A stretch of 27,589 nucleotides of DNA from Chloroflexota bacterium (GTDB lineage Bacteria > Chloroflexota > Anaerolineae > Anaerolineales > UBA11657). Position 1 is the first letter of the stretch. Each line of letters starts with the position of its first letter. A program made the translations under genes and the position numbers. The DNA lies in NCBI GenBank assembly GCA_003670425.1, contig QWRL01000012.1:1-27589 (forward strand), given 5' to 3'. The notes under the pieces are model-generated. The model saw nothing but the letters and a program-made list of their open reading frames with translations. It ran no database searches and had not been told where the DNA came from. Positions 24,627-27,589 of this stretch are shown one piece after another.

Positions 24627-24971
24627 TTAGCTGGATGCCAGCTGCAGCAGCGTTACAAAGACTGCGCCAAGTGCGAGTAGTACAAACGGCGTTTCTGCGC
24701 TCGTCCGGTTGCGGGCAGATGCTGCCGCAAAGGCTTGGCGGCGCTGGTCAAGCAGCTTTTGCTGCGCGTCCAAGCGGGCGTGCTGTTCGGCCACTTGCTT
24801 TTGCTGTGCTTCGAACTGGTCGCGCTGCTGAACAAACTGGCGCCAATGCGCATCCAGCTGCGGGTGCTGTTCTTCAAGCTGCAGACGCTGCTCGAGAAAG
24901 TGCGTCCACTGGTTGTCTAGCCGGTGCAACTGTGCCACAAACTGGTGCCAATGTGCATCTTTGCTTGTCAT
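24627..24971 (-). CDS. Small tail-anchored, Gln-rich coiled-coil protein (paralogue 1)
   Basis: A 114-residue protein. Residues 1-85 are a Gln/His/Leu-rich helix with an internal repeat of the kind AHWHQFVAQ, NQWTHFLEQ, AHWRQFVQQ. Residues 93-114 (TPFVLLALGAVFVTLLQLASS) form one hydrophobic span that ends the protein, so it should be tail-anchored with the coiled coil in the cytoplasm. There is no signal peptide. The neighbour at 25146-25478 shares the LDxxWRQ-x(3)-Q pattern and the FVTL-containing anchor. The ATG at 24971 lies seven bases after TGCTACATA, an extended -10-like sequence, suggesting a leaderless message. No known family is recognised. Confidence 0.7.
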   Translation of the reverse strand: MTSKDAHWHQFVAQLHRLDNQWTHFLEQRLQLEEQHPQLDAHWRQFVQQRDQFEAQQKQVAEQHARLDAQQKLLDQRRQAFAAASARNRTSAETPFVLLALGAVFVTLLQLASS

Positions 24972-25145
24972 GCTCGCATATGTAGCAAGAAGTGCGCCAG
25001 TAGCGCGGGCGCTGCCGTATTTTGGCGGCGGTTACGCAGCGCCTGGATCGGCGCTGGTGCTGTCGGGGCGGGGTGCTCGCCCGGTGGATCCTAAGGCCGT
25101 TCGGTGGCTGGGCAATTTTGTGCGCTAATGCGCGGTTCGGTTTGC

Positions 25146-25478
25146 TTAGTTTCCAGACGCAATAAGGGCTAGAGTGACGAATGCGCCGGCTAAAATTGCC
25201 AGCACGAGCGGCACTCCGAGCTGCCTGAGACTATTCACTGCCAGCCGCGCAGGAGTAGCGCGCAGACCCGTAAACCGCGATGCGTGCGCCTCCATCTGTG
25301 CCCGGCGCTGTGCGTCCAGCTCACATGCCTGGTCGCCAATCTGCTGCGCCTGCTCGCTGATGGTTTGCATCTGTGCGTCAAGCAGCAGCCATTGCGAGTC
25401 GTATTGGCGCCAGTTCGGGTCTAACGCGTCCAGCTGCGCAATGCGCTTTTGAACTTCTTCTATTGATGGGACAGGCAT
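25146..25478 (-). CDS. Small tail-anchored, Gln-rich coiled-coil protein (paralogue 2)
   Basis: A 110-residue protein. Residues 5-60 are a Gln-rich helix with LDPNWRQYDSQWLLLDAQMQ, matching LDAHWRQFVQQRDQFEAQQ of the neighbour. A linker (60-82) leads to LGVPLVLAILAGAFVTLALI (86-105), a single C-terminal membrane anchor very like that of paralogue 1. Codon use is like that of the housekeeping genes. A TGTAAC hexamer lies six bases before the ATG, again compatible with a leaderless transcript. The function is unknown; homology to the neighbour implies local duplication. Confidence 0.7.
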   Translation of the reverse strand: MPVPSIEEVQKRIAQLDALDPNWRQYDSQWLLLDAQMQTISEQAQQIGDQACELDAQRRAQMEAHASRFTGLRATPARLAVNSLRQLGVPLVLAILAGAFVTLALIASGN

Positions 25479-25579
25479 TGCAAAGTTACAGCGGCAACTG
25501 CTGCAGAATTACTCCAGGGTGAAATCATCGACGCTTGGTCGTACTGCGGAACAGCGATCTTAGTTGTTTTTATCTGGCA

Positions 25580-25843
25580 TCAAGTTCGCACAGCAGCAGC
25601 GCTGCGCACACCACTGCTCAGCCGCTGCGCAAGTGCTGCATGCAGTTGTCCTTCAAATTCTTGCAGCTGCTCTTCAAACTTGCGCTGGGGCTCATCTAAC
25701 TCGTGTTGCTCTGCAATTAGGAGTTGCGTGCGCAGCCGGTAAAGTTCGGTTTGCCGGTCGAAGCTCCTAAAAATTTCGCACAGAGTTTCATCTGGCGCGT
25801 TTAGCTGTGCCAGTGACAGCAGTAATGCGATGCCAGTTGCCAT
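25580..25843 (-). CDS. Small coiled-coil protein with N-terminal hydrophobic segment
   Basis: An 87-residue protein. A short hydrophobic stretch at residues 4-15 (GIALLLSLAQL) is followed by a charged helix rich in Glu, Gln and Leu (LRTQLLIAEQHELDEPQRKF and EEQLQEFEGQLHAALAQRL). It may be an N-terminal anchor or a poor signal peptide. An ATG three codons upstream abuts a -10-like box, so the ATG at 25843, nine bases after TACCGT, is preferred. TTGACC lies 17 bases before that box. It is the gene nearest the recombinase and shows the same coiled-coil style as the other three small genes without clear homology. Confidence 0.6.
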   Translation of the reverse strand: MATGIALLLSLAQLNAPDETLCEIFRSFDRQTELYRLRTQLLIAEQHELDEPQRKFEEQLQEFEGQLHAALAQRLSSGVRSAAAVRT

Positions 25844-25852
25844 CAGGTGCAT

Positions 25853-25881
25853 ACGGTAGCAGCGCCCGCGCGCGCGGTCAA
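25853..25881 (-). promoter_or_regulatory. Probable promoter of the 87-residue coiled-coil gene
   Basis: On the minus strand TTGACC (25881-25876) and TACCGT (25858-25853) are separated by exactly 17 bases. The expected start of transcription falls at or just before the ATG at 25843, implying little or no leader. The spacer is almost pure GC. Confidence 0.5.
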
Positions 25882-25971
25882 GCGGCAGAGTTTATGTTGC
25901 CGGCTAACCCATGCAGATTGCAAGTCAGCGCCGAATGCGTATCTAGTCAGCCGGATTGGGATCTCCAGTTG

Positions 25972-27030
25972 TTATTTATCTTTGGGCTTCTGCGCGTTGA
26001 AAATTTCATGATAACCGCGGTCTTCCTCTTCGTCGGAAACCCGTGCGTAACGCTCTGTGATGGAAATATTTTTATGGCGCGCCAGCCGTTGCGCCATTTT
26101 TAGATTGCCGCCGGAGCCGCGCAGCACCACGGTCACAAAATAGTGCCGGAATGAGTGGGGCGTTACCGTGCCTTTTGCGTCCGGCCCGACCGCATCAATC
26201 ACGGCGCGGTCGATCAGTTTGCGTGCGCCCAGGCTGTTTAGGGGCAGCAGTTTTGCGCCGGCGCCATCATCGTGCCGTGCAAAGATCGGCAGCGCGCTGC
26301 GGCGCATGCCGGGCGCCATGATTGCCGCGTCGCGCAGCGCAAGATATGCCTGAATTGCTGCCACGGCCCGTTCCGAAAACCGCACGGTGCTTTGCCGGCC
26401 GCCTTTGATCTCAACCTGTGCGCGGCGCTCGGCCCAATCAAAGTGGCCGGTCGTGAGCCGGCATGCCTCAGAGATGCGCAAACCGGTATCGGCCAGCGTC
26501 AGTACAAACGCCTGGTCACGCAGGCGGCGCAGCTGCTCGCGCGCATCTTTTGTGCCGCGAGCCGGCTGGGCAATCACATACGAGATAATTTTGTCGATCT
26601 GCTCCCGCGCGAACGGCGGTGGCAGGGGCGTGACCCGTCGCAGGCGGCGTTTCAAAATTGACTTAACTTTTGCCAGCTTGTCGGGCCACAGATCCTCCGC
26701 CACAAGATATTCATAGAAGCCCACCACCGCGGTGATGTAGATTGCCTCTGTGGTGGCCTCCTGCGCGCGCAGCGCAGTCACAAACCACGTTACCCAATCT
26801 ACGCTGGTGTCGGCGGCGGCCGTGGCTTGTGCGTTCACGCCGTGCCGGCCCAGCACCCACAGGAACTTGCGGACGGATTGGGAATAAGTGCGATGCGTGT
26901 TCTGGCTGCGGCTTTCTTCCACCACACGCGTGTAGCGCAGCGCTGCCGCTGCCACCGTATTTTTTGAGGCGTCCAAGTTTTCAAAGGCAACCTTGGAAAG
27001 GGTATTTTCGCGCGAGTTTGTGGTAGGCAT
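25972..27030 (-). CDS. Tyrosine recombinase/integrase (phage-integrase family)
   Basis: A 352-residue site-specific recombinase. Residues about 35-130 form the SAM-like core-binding domain; the catalytic domain carries the complete set Arg185 (GLRISEACRL), Lys209, His292 and Arg295 (HSFRHYF), His319 (ARHKNIS) and the nucleophile Tyr328 (ERYARV). The ATG at 27030 is favoured over the upstream ATG at 27051 because it lies 21 bases after a consensus -10 box that overlaps the upstream start. The neighbours are four small coiled-coil genes and not phage or transposon genes. It could be a XerC/D-like resolvase, or the integrase of a minimal element bounded by the 20-bp repeats. Intact catalytic residues indicate an active enzyme. 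Confidence 0.93.
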   Translation of the reverse strand: MPTTNSRENTLSKVAFENLDASKNTVAAAALRYTRVVEESRSQNTHRTYSQSVRKFLWVLGRHGVNAQATAAADTSVDWVTWFVTALRAQEATTEAIYITAVVGFYEYLVAEDLWPDKLAKVKSILKRRLRRVTPLPPPFAREQIDKIISYVIAQPARGTKDAREQLRRLRDQAFVLTLADTGLRISEACRLTTGHFDWAERRAQVEIKGGRQSTVRFSERAVAAIQAYLALRDAAIMAPGMRRSALPIFARHDDGAGAKLLPLNSLGARKLIDRAVIDAVGPDAKGTVTPHSFRHYFVTVVLRGSGGNLKMAQRLARHKNISITERYARVSDEEEDRGYHEIFNAQKPKDK

Positions 27031-27051
27031 AAGTGAACTTATCAGTATCAC

Positions 27052-27079
27052 ATTATACCCACTGTGGGATGCGTGTCAA
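27052..27079 (-). promoter_or_regulatory. Near-consensus sigma-70-type promoter of the recombinase gene
   Basis: TTGACA (27079-27074), a 16-base spacer and TATAAT (27057-27052): both hexamers are perfect. The spacer contains the palindrome CCCACAGTGGG (27058-27068), placed where a bound repressor would block RNA polymerase. Expected transcript start is near 27045, about 15 bases before the ATG at 27030. Confidence 0.85.
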
Positions 27080-27339
27080 CTTCGGCGCCGATGGCCGGAT
27101 ATCAGTGCCGCCAGATTCACCACACTTGGTGCACGGTGGAGTGCAGTGCGTATGCAGATCAGATGCGCGCCGCGCCTAAGTTGAACTAGCGTTGCCGTGG
27201 CTGATGGATTTATCAATTAGAAGGGGTCGCAGGCCAACATTTCGGTGCGGCGGATAAGGGTGCGTCACAGTGGCGCCTGAGGCTTACAGCATAATTGGAC
27301 AGCCAATTTGGTGGTTGTGCCCGGCAAGTGCCTGGCAGC

Positions 27340-27368
27340 AAGCACCGCGCACATGGAGCGCGGCGCTT
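27340..27368. repeat. GC-rich hairpin AAGCACCGCGC/GCGCGGCGCTT
   Basis: An 11-bp stem with one mismatch and a 7-base loop. It occupies the same relative position to the right 20-bp repeat as the hairpin at 23807-23839 does to the left copy. Confidence 0.55.
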
Positions 27369-27370
27369 GG

Positions 27371-27417
27371 GGCTTGCGCGGTGGGACAGGCTACGCCAGT
27401 CAATGAATGCGCAAGCC
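27371..27417. repeat. Inverted repeat GGCTTGCGC/GCGCAAGCC
   Basis: A perfect 9-bp inverted repeat with a 29-base interval, directly after the preceding hairpin and ending 43 bases before the right 20-bp repeat. Its core GGCTTG/CAAGCC is shared with 23850-23867 and 23937-23956. Confidence 0.55.
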
Positions 27418-27460
27418 GGAGTGTGCGACGCTCAGCTCGGCTGGCCACCGCAACGTCCAT

Positions 27461-27480
27461 AGTGTACACCCGCTGTCAAG
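27461..27480. repeat. 20-bp direct repeat, right copy
   Basis: agtgtacacccgctgtcaag, identical and in the same orientation as 24011-24030, 3450 bases apart. The two copies enclose the four small coiled-coil genes and the recombinase. Sequence outside the 20 bases is not alike base by base. Confidence 0.75.
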
Positions 27481-27589
27481 TCCCCGAACCGCCGCTGTGG
27501 CTGGCTTTGCCAACCCCGTGACAATTCGGCATAACTTCTGCGATTGGCACAAGCCATTGCGCCGGATCAAACGGATAGACATGTTATTG

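Larger units (their letters stand above)
27080..27589. other. Non-coding region upstream of the recombinase, to window end
   Basis: About 510 bases with no supported gene. Short open frames on both strands (27270-27521 plus; 27284-27469 and 27400-27582 minus) show no family resemblance. The region holds a GC hairpin, a GGCTTGCGC/GCGCAAGCC inverted repeat and the right copy of the 20-bp repeat, in the same order as at 23807-24030. Confidence 0.65.

Noticed and set aside
23807..27480. Integron with attC sites
   Set aside because: The recombinase plus small genes and palindromes suggested it, but no GTTRRRY/RYYYAAC core sites are seen and the genes run in one tandem block without a repeat between each.
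27461..27480. The 20-mer as a promoter (CTTGACAGCGGGTGTACACT on minus)
   Set aside because: TTGACA and TACACT are only seven bases apart, far from the 16-18 needed, and no gene follows at a fitting distance.
27270..27521. 83-codon plus-strand open frame near the window end
   Set aside because: Proline/Trp/Ala-rich composition, no ribosome binding site, crosses hairpins and the 20-bp repeat; not supported as a gene.

Overview
The window is a dense, GC-rich bacterial chromosome segment, read here as Chloroflexota (phylum moderately sure, class unknown). The reasons are the gene set and order: a Tat/Asp23/NusB/FabG operon, a membrane-anchored baseplate-J-like protein beside ruvX, mltG and alaS, a MoeA fused to a periplasmic-binding-like domain, and a soluble NAD-linked formate dehydrogenase with a fused NuoEF subunit. 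Intergenic gaps are short, gene ends often overlap, and clear Shine-Dalgarno sequences are rare. No rRNA, tRNA, CRISPR array or transposase was seen.

Layout: (1) 1-4486, minus: a seven-gene run fabG, asp23-like, nusB, tatA/B-like, tatC, an M48A metallopeptidase and a truncated short-chain dehydrogenase. (2) 4574-5884, plus: pyrimidine-nucleoside phosphorylase. (3) 5866-12306, minus: alaS, baseplate-J-like anchored protein, ruvX, mltG and a very short substrate-binding lipoprotein, mostly overlapping. (4) 12411-13625, plus: tyrS. (5) 13622-22785, minus: nuoEF fusion, a HoxU-like iron-sulfur subunit, fdhA, moeA, moeA-PBP fusion and an acyl-CoA-dehydrogenase-like flavoprotein. This looks like a formate dehydrogenase operon with genes for its metal cofactor. 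(6) 22888-23769, plus: a YitT-family membrane protein with the only strong ribosome binding site found. (7) 23770-27589: an accessory-looking segment holding four small glutamine-rich coiled-coil genes and a complete tyrosine recombinase, all on minus.

The last segment is the most novel part. Two of the small proteins (24627-24971 and 25146-25478) are clear paralogues: a glutamine-rich coiled coil followed by a nearly identical C-terminal membrane anchor. Each of the four small genes has a possible -10 hexamer 6-9 bases before its ATG, suggesting leaderless mRNAs. The recombinase has a near-perfect promoter with a palindrome in the spacer. The block is bracketed by an exact 20-bp direct repeat (24011-24030 and 27461-27480). 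Each copy is preceded by a GC-rich hairpin and by GGCTTG/CAAGCC inverted repeats in the same order. This could be a small recombinase-associated element, or two copies of a dispersed intergenic repeat. The sequence alone does not decide.

Functionally, regions 1-4 are housekeeping: protein export, fatty acid synthesis, envelope, peptidoglycan, translation and nucleotide salvage. Region 5 would oxidise formate to CO2 with NAD+ reduction in the cytoplasm, using a molybdenum or tungsten cofactor whose metal-insertion step is supplied by the two MoeA proteins.
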